A program made the position numbers and the translations under genes. From assembly GCA_015680685.1 (NCBI GenBank), contig MNCI01038216.1, forward strand, positions 228,616 through 292,615: a stretch of DNA of 64,000 nucleotides, read 5' to 3'. The notes beneath the pieces are model-generated. The model was not told the DNA's origin. It saw nothing but the letters and a program-made list of their open reading frames with translations, and searched no databases. This document shows, in pieces, positions 28,802-41,039 of this stretch; within the stretch, counting starts at the first letter, position 1, and each line of letters begins with the position of its first letter. Source of the stretch: Gnetum montanum. Its lineage: Eukaryota; Streptophyta; Gnetopsida; Gnetales; Gnetaceae.

Positions 28802-31800
28802 AAAAGAAGCAACATCCAAGAAGAGAAGCCTAGGATGACTTCAAGAGTACACTTCAAGTATGGGTTTGAAAATCTGTCAACTCTGGGGAACCCGTCAACT
28901 CAATTGATGCTAGGTTTGAAGGAAGGTACCAACTCCAACACCTGATACATCTTTCCATCTAATGCCTTGCATGAAATGCAAAGGCACTTGGAGGAATCCC
29001 AAAGACTTTCCCTACTCTGTGACAAGTGGGAGTAGTCCAACCCAAAGGGCCAACGTCTCTAAGGCATCCCCTAGATCCGTCCCTTATGAGGTCTAAAGAC
29101 TTATCTTCTTGTGTAGGTCCATACCTATGCAAGAAGACAACTCTTCTTCCACAAGTCCAACCAAGTTCCTTTGTGAATGGCATCTCAGCACCCATCGATT
29201 TTCTTGAATTTTTTTTATCATCAATTTTGAGGGCTTACCAAGGCCACTACCCATGGTGATGGACTTGGGAACATAAAATCGAGAGAGAGAACATGCTCCA
29301 AAAGAGCCATGTCTCCACAAGCAACTCATGCTTGCCAAAACTCCACGTTCTACTTCTCGCATCTAGACCTATGGGGTCTCACCAGTGTAACCATTTAAGC
29401 ACTGAATCCACACCTTTATCCATGCACATTTTTTTTCATCATGTCTGTTCAAGCTAGTATGAAGGGAGTTGAGCATGTTCTCCCTTCAAAACAAGGTACA
29501 AGGGCAGATCTTTTGAGCCTGACCTTTCCATCCACAGACACACCAACATCACATTCCACATTTCACCATCCAACACTATTCCATTCCCACAACAAGAGAG
29601 AAGATCCAAATTTTGTTTGGAAATCTTCTCTAGGAGGCTACCATAGCATACGAACCCAATCTATCATCAACATCCTTTAGGATTGTCCAACATTGAGAAT
29701 GCCTGCTCAAATGTTAGAACAAGTGAAGGATATGTTGGGCAGCCAACCCCAAGGCAATCCTCCATACACATCTCATGACAACCACTACCACATCATCGAT
29801 TGCAACCATAATGTCCCGTTCATGGGAAAGGATCAATCACACTTGCAACTTACAAGCTATCCTTCCCACTTCGAGATATGGGACAAACACCATTTTCTGA
29901 ACACTTGGTCTAGGGAAGCATGTAGAGTCACCTTCGAGGGCAACCACAATCATGAATTCTCCAAGGAACATCTAGATTCACAGAATCTAAATCTTCCTAC
30001 CATGTGGGGAATGATTGCAACTCTTGATTAACACCTTTCATTAGATTTTTGAACTTGAAGGAAGGATCCTCTTTGGGAGGTTTCTTCCATAGGAGAGTAC
30101 AGCAGCCCAGCTACACCTTACCCATGATACATGCCCAAGTAGTCCACATAGCCAACAAAATCGTATCGTCAAATTGTTACCAGCTAAGGGAAGACATGGA
30201 TTTACAAGTCTTACCAACATTCGATTCCACCTTAACAACAACTCGAGAAGCAAAAGAGTTCATCCCTTAAAAATTTTACCAACAGGGATTTTTGTTTCAT
30301 CCTGGGAGATCTAGGTTTTTGTTTCATACATCCTAGTCCAACCTGTTTACAATAATTGTGGTGCACAAGGCCGCACCACTACCTATTGTCATTCAGCCCA
30401 AACAACAAACTTAAGTCAACAAGAACATTTTGCCCATAGGAGGACTATTTCCTCAAGATAGTTTTACAAAGATTGGGCTTCACCAACATCAACTACCAAC
30501 TCAAAACATTACACAATTCATCCTCATAGGATTTACAACAAGGATGGCCTACCAAAGAACCTCAACAAGGAAGTCCTCTGGAGCCCCAAAAGCTGAGAGA
30601 GAGTACATAAGATCATGCCTTGCTTACAAGAGAGGAGATATATACACAAACAACATCAACAACTCGACCTCACAAGGGAGGTTCCATGAATTTCACCATG
30701 GTAATAACATTTTGTCTCTAAAAACAAGCCCTAAGAGTTCATGAACATGGGACAACTGCTAAGAATAAGTCCCAAACATCAACTACTTCTAGATCCCATC
30801 TAGGGAACAACTATCTCGTTAAAACCTACATTATTATTTTAGGAATTGAAGAGGGCATCATCAGAATGGACACTAACATGATTTAACACTGCTATCCCAC
30901 TAAAAAGGTTAGGACACTAACATGATTTAACAATACACCAGAGAAATGGGACAATACATTAAGGAGAGACGGTATGATACATTAGTGTATACAAGGAATA
31001 GAGTATAAGGAGGAGATTGGGCAAAACACCATAGCCCCCTAGGCACAATAATCCACCATAATCCACAAAAAGCACCAATAATTCTCAAGCCATGAGAGTG
31101 CATCATAGCCCTCAGAAGCACCAAAAGAAACCAGTCATGAGAGCACACCATCATCCACGAAGCACTGAAAGCCCCTAAACATGAAAGCATAGGCTCAAGT
31201 GTTTTCAAGCACATCCAAGTCCACCAGCCAAGGCCACCAAGAGAAGTCACAATTTTTGTAATTGTAACATCATTTATTCAAGGATTGACCACCATCCCAA
31301 CGTTTGCAAAATTGCTCCATGATCACATCCAACATGGAAGAGGGAGTCTAGGTGCCGATACCTAGAACTCAACTCTACTCCATAGCTAGACATAGCAGCA
31401 TCACCTTGATTTGAATTTTAGTCTACCATTGCAATTCACATGGCCGCTGTGAACTATCCGCTATCAAGATCAAGCTCATCAAACCAATTTGTTTGTATTT
31501 CAAGCTACATACCACCATCGATCACCTATGGATAAGATTTCTGCTCGTCCATGAACCCAAGAGGAAGTGTTCCCAGCACTTGTCTTGTCTTAAGAACGTT
31601 CTCCGAAGGATGCACCATCATGGCATGCCAATATCAGCAAGAACACAAGGCATTAGTTCAAGAGCACCTTGGGCAAGGACATGCCTTGGCTTGCTCATTA
31701 CAACACCATATCTCAACAAGAGAACTTTCCATGGGGTTTTCAAAAAAATTACACATTAAGGCACAAAGGTCACTTACAACATATAGAGAAGGAACTTCAA

Positions 31801-34098
31801 GAACGAGCACCAAGAAAACACCATACATCAAGCTTGGCCTTGTCACAGGGTATGGCATAGGCCTACAACAAGGAGACAACTAACTCACATAGGGCAATAA
31901 CATCTAGCACTTTTGTGTGCATAAACTATCAAAACTGAGTACATCACAAGGTTACATTACAATCTCACATACCCGAGGATAGAAATACATTTAGTGAGAA
32001 TGATACATGGCACTCAGGAATGCTACCCAGGCCTAGAAGGCTATAGGACAAACTACCCAAGCCCATCCTAAGCTGAAAGGTTTAGGCCACCAAGAGCAAA
32101 CCAAGGCTACACCATGCTATTCTGAGAAAAACCTATCTCTATCTCTGCATGTACACGAGCAACCATTGCACTGAACTCACCGCATGATTGTCATCGAATG
32201 AAAACAATTTGGGACACGAACATGGAGATTGAATAATGGGACACGCCAACTGAGTATCCATCACCTACCACTACGGGACCTCAATGCATTGGCCACTCCT
32301 AGGCCATCAGTATCCAGCATGGCCAAGGATACCATTTTATGCCATTTGCTAATGCAATATCTATAGGATTTAGGATGGATCACTATCTTCTATTAGTGCT
32401 CACCCAACACTGAGAGGCAAACAAATCATAATGTACTTGTTGTTTCATCATAGCCAAGGTATTGATAAATCCATAACCTAGTGTTGGGATTCTGAGACCA
32501 AATAACCAATTCATGAAGGCCTTGAGAGCACACATCTTTCCCATAGACATAGTGCTCACAGAATCAACTAAGATCACCACTAGCCATATCTTTGTACCTG
32601 TGTTGCCTACAAGACCAAGACAACAACCCAAAATAGAGAAGTTAGCAAGAACATGATCAGCGCATCAACCTCATATACAACCATCAAGCATGATCATATA
32701 ATAGAGAAATATCACTCTTGCAACATCATAAAGAGCAAGACCTGAGCAACACGCATAGAGATTAATCATGCAAAATATTGATGGATCAATTAGATACACT
32801 CACATAAAAGAATTCATCATGAGGCATACCCAAAGAGAGCTAGAACACTCTCAAAATTCCAAGATTCATATACAACTAACATTCCTAGCCACTAACACTA
32901 GTTCCCACCAGGATCAAAATCTCAACACATTCATAAGAGGCATGGGCAATAAAGAATCGTTATCTCAACTCAAAAATAAGGTGGAAGACCAAGGTCTAGC
33001 CAACAACAGGTCTCCATAAAACCAATTCTCCTTGCTACAATGAGCAACATTAGGGAGGATGCATCCACAAGAAAGACTATCATCAAAGGAGGTCACAACA
33101 AGAACCAACCATAGGATGACCCACATCAAAAGGTATCCAAATCAAAGTGCCCAAAGAAATGTCACCAATCAAAGGAGTAATGCCACCAAACCAAAGGCAA
33201 CACAACCAACATAAACAAAGGAGCAACAAGGGAAATCTCACCTCAAGCACAAGAAGTTGTCAAAATAGGGACCACAAACATTTGGCCTTGGGATGGCACC
33301 AATAGTGTTCAAATGCATCCTCAACAATCCCAACAACAAATCATCACACCACGTAGAACACAAAGCCTTGCGTTACGAACAATAGACACGATGAAGGTGA
33401 CACCCACACAGAATTTGTAAACACAACCAAGAAAGACATGCATACACAACTAGACAAACATACAATCGCAAACATGAACATACAAAGTCTACCAACAAGG
33501 TCTTAATCCACCCAAAACAAGGCTCACCAAAAGCACATGTCTAAAGGCCCTCCATCCTGAGGCACCTGGGAACCAACATGTCCCAATTTGTAAGTCCCAT
33601 ACTCAATGTATCTAGGGTGAGTGGGAGTGCAAGGATACAACATCTTGCATAATTCAATCAATGCCATCTCAATACATGTCATCTGAGAGGAAATTGAAGT
33701 GGAGACTAGGTCTGATTCATGCCAAATGAATCATTGGAGACTAGAGATGAGAGCTCCTTGAGCAACAATAATTTATGAGTTGCCAGTAGAACTCTCCTCT
33801 GCCATATCAAATAAAACCACAACTAGTCCAACCACAAGTAAATAAGTGGAGAATAATACCATAATGTAATTGTATACATCTTTGAGGAGAACAACATACA
33901 TCAGTTGCTCACAACGTAACATCGGCCCCCTTATGAAGAGCATAAAAATCTTACCATAAGGCAACTCTTCAAAGAATACATAAGGATATGATCCTAGATC
34001 ACCTAGATATCAATTCGAAGGGACCATTAATAGAACAACCTCAATGGTATAATACAACCAAAAAGTACACACATATCGCAACACAATTCCAAAAAGAC
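28802..34098 (-). other. Internal region of element D
   Basis: About 5.3 kb. The plus strand is strongly A+C rich (many CAACA, ACCA and CATCA runs) and T-poor, so the element's own transcript would be U/G-rich. Open stretches up to about 115 codons occur on both strands, but none shows gag-pol motifs. Confidence 0.6.
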
Positions 34099-34110
34099 AC
34101 TGATACCATT
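34099..34110 (-). other. Primer-binding site, element D
   Basis: On the minus strand AATGGTATCAGTG follows the LTR end TTGTTACA. TGGTATCAG is the core of the initiator tRNA-Met primer site. Confidence 0.75.
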
Positions 34111-34690
34111 TGTAACAACATTGCCTCAACATTGTCCAGCACCCCAAGGAATTCACTAAGATCCAATGGATCTGGGGAAAAAGACCTAGGGAATATGCCT
34201 CTAACAAGTAAGCAACCCAAGAGAGAGTGCAAGCAGCTACACAACTTCTTAATATACATATGGGAATGCACCTCATGGAGGACACTAACTCCAAACTAGG
34301 ACCTTGCAAACAAGCACACAAGCAACCCTGTAGACAACATCGGGAGAACTGAAAAAAATACATCTATAAGGGATGGTGCCTCACCCCTAGAACCCTCACG
34401 ATCTAGCACAAGGTTCAGCTTGGCACCACACTAAAACTATCTAGTCCTGGTTGCCTACATATCTACGACCATCATAGAATTAGGGCCATGTAGTTCTCCA
34501 AGTGAGGGTAGTATGAAGAGAACTTAGAAAGAGTTGCAATAGGAGGGTATCCTACTACTAGCTTGGTACTGCCAAGTCGAGATGGGTTTTCTAACACTTG
34601 AGAGTCACCCAAGGGGGCCTCAGAGTGTTCCATGTTCCCCAAACCATGGGGAGAGCCCAGGAGAACCACCACCCTGAGACATCTCTGACA
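34111..34690 (-). repeat. 5' LTR of element D
   Basis: A 580-bp LTR; on the plus strand TGTAACAACA...GACATCTCTGACA. Confidence 0.88.
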
Positions 34691-35072
34691 AGGTCTTTCT
34701 CTTTCCATAAACTTAAAATAAAAATTTCATATAAAGATTCAACTTTAACTCAAAACTAAAGCTCTACATTGTAGAATTTTTTTTATAAATCACATCACAT
34801 TTGTGCTTCCAGATGCAAAAAAACACACACATTAAACCTAAGCATATTCCAAAAAGTAAAAATCTTTATTATCTCTACACAAATGGTATAAGTAGGAGAA
34901 TTATAGTATTTTTTTTTTAAATCTAAGAATTGAAAAACACCATTGCCAAGCTTGTTGAGCAAAAGAATAGTAAACAAAAACATGTTTAGTAGTCTTCTTG
35001 AAAGTAAATTGGACAAACTATATTGTCAAAAGCCAAGAAGTTGTAATCAATGTCTAATAGAAAGTCCTCTAT
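34691..35072. other. AT-rich flank between elements D and E
   Basis: No gene or repeat recognised. Confidence 0.5.
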
Positions 35073-35077
35073 ATAAT

Positions 35078-35937
35078 TGATGAGTCCCAATATCAGACCC
35101 TCGATATTGGACCTACAATATCGGGCCCTTGATATTGAATACACGATATCGGAGTGGCTGAAGCAATATCGGGCATGCAATGTCGGAACTTGTCTTGTCG
35201 CCTATAAATAAGAGACAAGAACACTTGATTTCGTAGTTAGTTTCTTAGTCCCTTAGTTGAACTCTTGTAGTTTTATCTTTCTAGAGTTAGACTTATTTCT
35301 GAGTGTCCGCAGTAGGAGTCATAGAGTGAATGGATCTTTATTTGAGCATTGTGTACCTAAGCACACCTTGTGACTGGAAATAAAGATGAACTTTATGATA
35401 AACCTTGCAACATTCAAAATAGCTTAATTATTGCATTTCATGTTATTTACTATTATTTGATGCTTTCAATAGTTAATTGATGTTATTTCTATTGAATTCT
35501 TAATTATTACTTATCAATGAATTAGCACACTTAGCACGATCACTTTGAGCATACGTGGAACACTTGGTAATCCAGTAACAACTAGCGTTTGGTAACCCCA
35601 GTAGTGTTACACTAGTTCAGGATGTGTCAGGCAAGTGGGAACGGATGCTGGTGTTAGGACTAGTTAGAGCATAGTTAATTAGTTAAATCAAATTAGTTAC
35701 TCAATTATTTCATTTCTCCATTTTAAGCACCAGAAATGTAAAACATAAAAATCATATACCTCAAGTTTACTAAACCATACAATTGTGCCTTACAAGTAAG
35801 CTTGGGAAAACAACAATCGCATAACCCATCTTTGTTCTATGTAAGTGCATAAGCACTTAATCCTTGGAGTTCGACCAGATCGTGCGTGAATGCTCATATT
35901 CGTATGGTTGGGTGTAGTGGTACCTCACCACTCATCA
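35078..35937 (+). repeat. 5' LTR of element E
   Basis: An 860-bp LTR, TGATGAGTCCCAATATC...ACCACTCATCA. U3 has six or more CGATATTG/ACGATATCG/CAATATCGG motifs (35086-35187) just ahead of the TATA box CTATAAATA (35203-35210). AATAAAGATGAAC lies in R. Confidence 0.92.
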
Positions 35938-35938
35938 T

Positions 35939-35956
35939 TGGCATTGTTGTAGAGGA
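35939..35956 (+). other. Primer-binding site, element E
   Basis: TGGCATTGTTGTAGAGGA after the 5' LTR; mutated tRNA-Asp-type site. Confidence 0.7.
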
Positions 35957-36075
35957 TTTTATTATTTGTGCACTAATTAGAACTTAGGAAATCTTTCCAT
36001 CGTTGGAATGAACCCTTAGGGTTAGTTATCCTACAATCATCGAAAAAGAGAGTATTGCACATTGAATAATCAATC

Positions 36076-38366
36076 ATGTCTCCTTCTTCTTATGAGAGTG
36101 CTTCACCACCTAGGTCTAACACCAGGAACAATTGGAGGTAGAGTGTACAGGATAGTTCAGCAGTACCCCAAAAATTTCGCTTGGTATACACTTATCCTAA
36201 TGAGTATATACCAGACTTTACCTTTATCCTCCACTAGGATGAACAACTGCATTAGCATGATTTAGAAGGTAACATAGTGTTACTTCCCGATCGCTCAATT
36301 CCAAGCATGCTTCTTCGTGCTCTCACACGAATTGGTATGCATCACTTATAATTGGAGTACGTTGTGCATGAATAAGATTCAAGGGATTATCAACCCACAG
36401 AGGCACAACACCAAAGGGACCTACAATAGGAGAGACATTACAAATTTATGCAAGAAAAGTGGTCTTAGGATGTCCCGTATGTCCTAAGTGAAAATGAGGG
36501 TGGTGAACCTGCCTCGGGAGGTTTTCCACAAAATGATGTTCCTCTTGTTAACTTTGGTCAAGGAGTTGTGTATTAGAACCTTCACTCAACTATTCATAAC
36601 CCAGGTTCTGATACCAATGGACACAAAGGATCCAAAAAAGGAACATGAACACGTAACACTGACAGACATTCTGATTGTGATCATGATCGAGGTTGCGACC
36701 ATCAAAGAGAAGATGACAAGTACCATCATGGTACTGGTCCTCCTTCCTCTTCACCTTCATCATCTCCTTCCCCCTCTCCTTCAGGATCTAAATGCAGTCG
36801 CAAAGGGAAAGACCATAAGGATAAGGGTAAGAGAAATAGAGATCATAGACAAAATAGTTGAGAAAGGGGATGAGGGCATTCCAAAGAGACACATCACAAA
36901 AGAAGGAAGAGTAGGAAATAGCATAGGCATCATAGATGCCATAGACAATACGATCATGATGAACCCCTCCTCGCCACCTAAAGTATGTTAGATATATCAA
37001 AGGCTGTTAGAATCCCAACAAGGCATCAAAAAGATAGTAGGATCAAAAGACTAGACATGAACAACATCCCACGATTCGAAGGGGGATACAATGTTGATCC
37101 TTAAAACCATCTACAAGCATTTCACGATGCATGTGCCTTGCAAAATATAGAAAATAAGTGGCAAAAACTAAAGTTTTTTTCACGGACACTAATCAAGGAA
37201 GCGGAAAGCTAGTATCAATCCTTAGAACCGAAATCCATCCGTCGATGGAGTACCATGTTAGAGTTATTCAACGATAAGTATCAAACATACTTCTTAGTGT
37301 CCAACCTGCGTAGGCAAATCCAAGGAGGACACGAACCCTTGGATGCTGCCATGGGCCAATATTATACATTATTACATCGTTGCCCCGACCATGGTTACTC
37401 ACAAAAGGAACAACTACGCCATCTCGTAGATGGCCTTAGGTACAAAACATGAAGAACCCTTAGGACTTATGCCCAAGGAAGGCTATCCAAGCTTAGAGCC
37501 CACCAAATACAAAGATTATTGGAGCAAGTTGCCAAGGAGGAAGGTGAGTTAAGGAAAAGAGAGAGTGTAGAGGAGTACAACAAAGATCCTTCCCTCTGAA
37601 AGAAGGAAATTAAATTTTACGAAGATGAAGAAGAGTCATCACTTGAGGAGATGGTGAATAAAAAGACCTTGCCCATTCAAAAATTTGCATCAGAAGTATC
37701 AACAAAGGTAGATCAAATGTGGAACTCCCTAGATGACAAATTTCAAACCGTTCTAAGAATAGTAGAGGAGTCTAGAGAGCAAAGTAGTGACCGAGAGAGA
37801 CGGAAAAAGAAAGAAGCTGAGTATGCACGTAACAAGGGTAAGGGCAAAGTTTCCATCATTGAAGAGGCTGTGGATTCAGACATAGAAAATGATGGTGGAT
37901 GTGAGATATGCCAATATGACCATCTTAAATGATGTTACCTAGTAGTAACACATTTGCAAGAGTTTGGGGTGTATGCACTAAACCCATGATTAAACAAACA
38001 GTAAGCACCCAAAAGGTTACCTTATCCTCAAGGTAACCCAAGCTTGTTGCACCAACCCTTGACATATTATCCAAATGGAGCCCCACCACAATTGAATGAA
38101 TCGTATCAATAGTGGTAACACCCACAATCATGGGGGATGCCACTACCATGTCAACAATACCCTTAATGTCAACTTGATTCATACATGTATTATGTTCAGC
38201 AACTGATCTCTCCACGTGACTCTACTAGTTACATTGCTCCTTAGCCTCATTACCAGATTTACGAGTACTATAGAACTCCTCCTAGAAGTGATGTTCCACA
38301 TATATACTATCCTTCTCATTCAACTGCACCTCTTCCACCCTTAGCTCCATTACCACCTACTCCAAC
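36076..38366 (+). pseudogene. gag, element E
   Basis: ATG at 36076 (MSPSSYESASPPR). VVYTHPNEYIPDFTF is at about 36180, then H.DEQ, where the family Gln (CAG) is TAG. A basic His/Asp/Arg/Ser-rich stretch spans about 36600-36960. The core (37040-37450) has LDMNNIPRFEGGY, NHLQAFHDACALQNIENKWQ, SIRRWSTMLELFNDKYQTYF and QYYTLLHRCPDHGYSQ. The C-terminal part includes STKVDQMWNSLDDKFQTVL, KGKGKVS and a knuckle CEICQYDHLK.C at 37900-37935, then a Tyr/Pro-rich tail. Several stops, no frameshift seen. Confidence 0.9.
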
Positions 38367-38367
38367 T

Positions 38368-39099
38368 ATGCAAGGCGAGCTTCCTGTCGAACCGCAGCAA
38401 CATAATGCTACAAGGGCTATCAATCCTCAACCTACTATTGGTTCGGACAACCGATCAAAGACAAGACCTTTCTTTAGAACCAATAGTCCAACTAAGCCCT
38501 TACAACCACAAGTGGCTAACTCTCCAAACACCTCACCACCTTTCGAATCTTCGGAGCTTCCTTCAAACCAAAGACCGCACTTAATGCACACTATCATGTT
38601 AACTCATGCCATCACTGATTGGATCAAAGCTGGCCATCTTCCTAGGAAATTCTCTTATCTTGAAAGTCCTCTTATATATTTACAAATTACTGGGAATGAG
38701 CCTTGCAAAGCTCTTTTGGATTCAGGTTCTAGTGTTAACTTAATCTCTCAAGAAATATATAAAGCTTGGAACCTACCTCCACTAAAAAAGAGTAACATTC
38801 GTTTAGATTTGGTCGACCAATCCATCATTGTCCCATTAGGACTAGCGAAGGACATTGTCACCACTGTTTGTGGGTGGTCGTATCTAGCCAATTTCCTAGC
38901 AATTCAAGTCAACAACTATAAGGGGAACTTCCCAATCATAATGGGAAGAGCATGGCTAAGCACGATTAATGCACGCCTAGGAATACGTGATCTTTCCCTA
39001 GAAATATCAAAAGAAAATATGTTTGGAAAGATCAAGAAGAAGAAAGTTCCATGCATTGCATACAGTGACATAGGGTGTAATTGCGTGCAAAATTCCTAG
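38368..39099 (+). pseudogene. Aspartic protease, element E (open)
   Basis: An uninterrupted 243-residue stretch in the gag frame. The retropepsin active site is LLDSGSSVNLI with Asp118, and the later conserved segment reads FPIIMGRAWLSTINARLGIR. The first 70 residues are a Pro/Ser/Asn-rich link from gag. All catalytic residues of this domain are present, unlike in C (NSC) and I (N then stop). It would be released from the polyprotein, but upstream stops prevent that now. Confidence 0.85.
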
Positions 39100-39351
39100 T
39101 TTTTACAATGTTTAACATTGCCTGCATGCAACTAGTGTGCACAAATAATTGACATACAAAGATGCCTATATGCAACAGCCACAAGACAGAAAGGCACCTA
39201 GTGGTTGACAGCTAGCCAAGAGAGTAATTCAACTCTACGCATGGAACCAACTGAGAGCTTGACTTGTGCCTATATCAATAGCATAGATACATTAGAGCAA
39301 GTCCATCGCCAACTTCCAAGTCCTGACATTTAAAATATCAACTGGAGGAAG

Positions 39352-40860
39352 TTGGAAATTCTTGACGAGTTTAAACAAGAGCCCCTTGAGTTAAAATCAT
39401 TGCCCACCAATATGGAGTACACATTTCTCAAGAATGGAAAATCGGTAATCATCAACGCTAAGCTCACTTCTCAACAAAAAGAAAGACTGCTAAAGATGGT
39501 AAACAAATGGTTGAAAGCCTTTGCTTGGTCATATCCCGAATTAACTAGAATAGATCCTAGGATATGCCATTATAGAATTTACACTAACTCCTCCATGAAG
39601 CCTCAATGACAACCGTAAAGGCAACTAAACCCAAAGCTTAAGCAAGCAGTTAAAGAAGAAATTGAACAACTTCTAAAAGTCGGGTTCATCTACCCCATTG
39701 CTAACAGTGAATGGGTTAGTCCATTACTCATTATGCCTAAAAAGGGAGGCAAACGGATGGTGTGTATAGACTTTAGGTTTTTAAACATGGTAACATTTAA
39801 AGACCATTTCCCATTGCCATTCATTGACCAAGTCTTAGATACCATTGCAGGGCATTACTATTATAATTTTCATGGATGGTTACAGTGGGTACAATCAAAT
39901 TCAAATAGCATCAAAAGACCAAGCCAAGACTACATTCACAAGTCCTTGGGGGACATTTGCATATAGGTAAATGCCATTTGGCTTGTGCAATACCCCAGCA
40001 ACCTTTCAACTTCTAGTTCTAAGTATATTTCAATAGCAAATAGGGAATGGTGTGGAGGTCTTTACGGAAAATTTCTCCACCTATGAAGCAGACTTTGAAC
40101 TAGCATTGGATCAATTAGAGCAAGTACTAAAACGATGTGTAGAAACTAACCTAAGGTTCAATTGGCAGAAAAGCCACTTAATGGTCCAAGAGGGCATTAT
40201 ATTAGGGCATAAAATTTTACAAACAAGGATGGAGGTAGACCCTGACAAAATTAAAGTCATCCAAGGATTCACTCATCAACCTCAAACTATAAAATACATT
40301 CGATCATTCCTTAGACATACTAGCTATTATAGACGCTTCATTGAGAACTTTTTAAAGATTGCAAAACCATTAGTAGAATTAATGAAGAAGGACGTACCCT
40401 TTGAATGGACCAAGAAATGTGAGCTAGCTTTCCAAACCTTGAAGCAAAAGCTCATAGAAACACCCATTCTACAAGCTCCTGACTGGTCCAGACCATTCCA
40501 TATAATGACTAATGCATCCAACTTTGCTTTAGGACTTGTACTTACACAGTTAAATGACCAAAAATGACCCTATTACATTCACTATGCAAGTCAAAGTATT
40601 GCTGGTGCACAACTCAACTACACTACAACAGAAAAAGAGTTAATGGTTGTGGTGTTTGCACTAGAAAAATTTAGGCACTATGTATTAGGCTATAAGATAT
40701 TTGTACACATAGATCATAGTGCAACATGGTTCCTAATGAATAAACTAAGGGTGAGCCCTCACATCATATGATGGCTCGTGATCTTACAAGAGTTTGATCT
40801 TACGATGATTGATCATAAAGGCACTAAGAATGTTGTTGCTGATCATTTATCTCAATTACG
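39352..40860 (+). pseudogene. Reverse transcriptase and RNase H, element E
   Basis: RT blocks: EEIEQLLKVGFIYPI, WVSPLLIMPKKGGKRMVCID, PFIDQVLDTIAGHYYYNF. A 1-bp loss near 39870 is followed in the new frame by TTFTSPWGTFAYR and MPFGLCNTPATFQ. The catalytic box, FMDD in C and I, is FTEN at 40061-40072, so both Asp are lost. The thumb region reads LRHTSYYRRFIENFLKIAKP and FEWTKKCELAFQTLKQKL. RNase H: MTNASNFALG (N at the usual first catalytic Asp), TEKELMVVVFALEKF, HIDHSATWFL and VVADHLSQL. Confidence 0.88.
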
Positions 40861-41039
40861 ATGGGATAACAAAGAGGATGAATATCCAATTTCTAAACAC
40901 TTCCCTGATGAACTCCTCTTTGCAGGTGTAATAAACAATCAATTAACCACATATACAAATTGGTATAGTAGCATTCTTACCTATCTTCTCACACAAGAAA
41001 CACCACAAGGGCCAAACGTTAAAAAGAAACAACAATTTC

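Larger units (their letters stand above)
28207..34690 (-). mobile_element. Element D: LTR element without recognisable pol (LARD-like)
   Basis: A 6484-bp unit with LTRs of 581 and 580 bp. Flanks are AGGTA (28202-28206) and AGGTC (34691-34695), a target duplication with one change. Orientation is minus: a TGGTATCAG primer site, as used by initiator-Met-primed elements, adjoins the right LTR, and a GGGGGAGGA purine tract adjoins the left LTR. The LTR family is unrelated to A-C, E and J. No gag, RT or integrase motif was recognised. Confidence 0.8.

Noticed and set aside
30350-30410. Zinc-knuckle-like CNNCGAQGRTTTYC on the plus strand of element D
   Set aside because: It lies on the strand opposite to the element's orientation, lacks the His ligand and has no flanking gag similarity.
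31493-31883. Overlapping ORFs of about 90-110 codons inside element D
   Set aside because: Several frames on both strands are open because the region is T-poor; no motif or homologous frame supports coding.
35086-35187. GATATC word arrays as satellite or CRISPR repeats
   Set aside because: The words are short, unevenly spaced and always at the same place in LTR U3.
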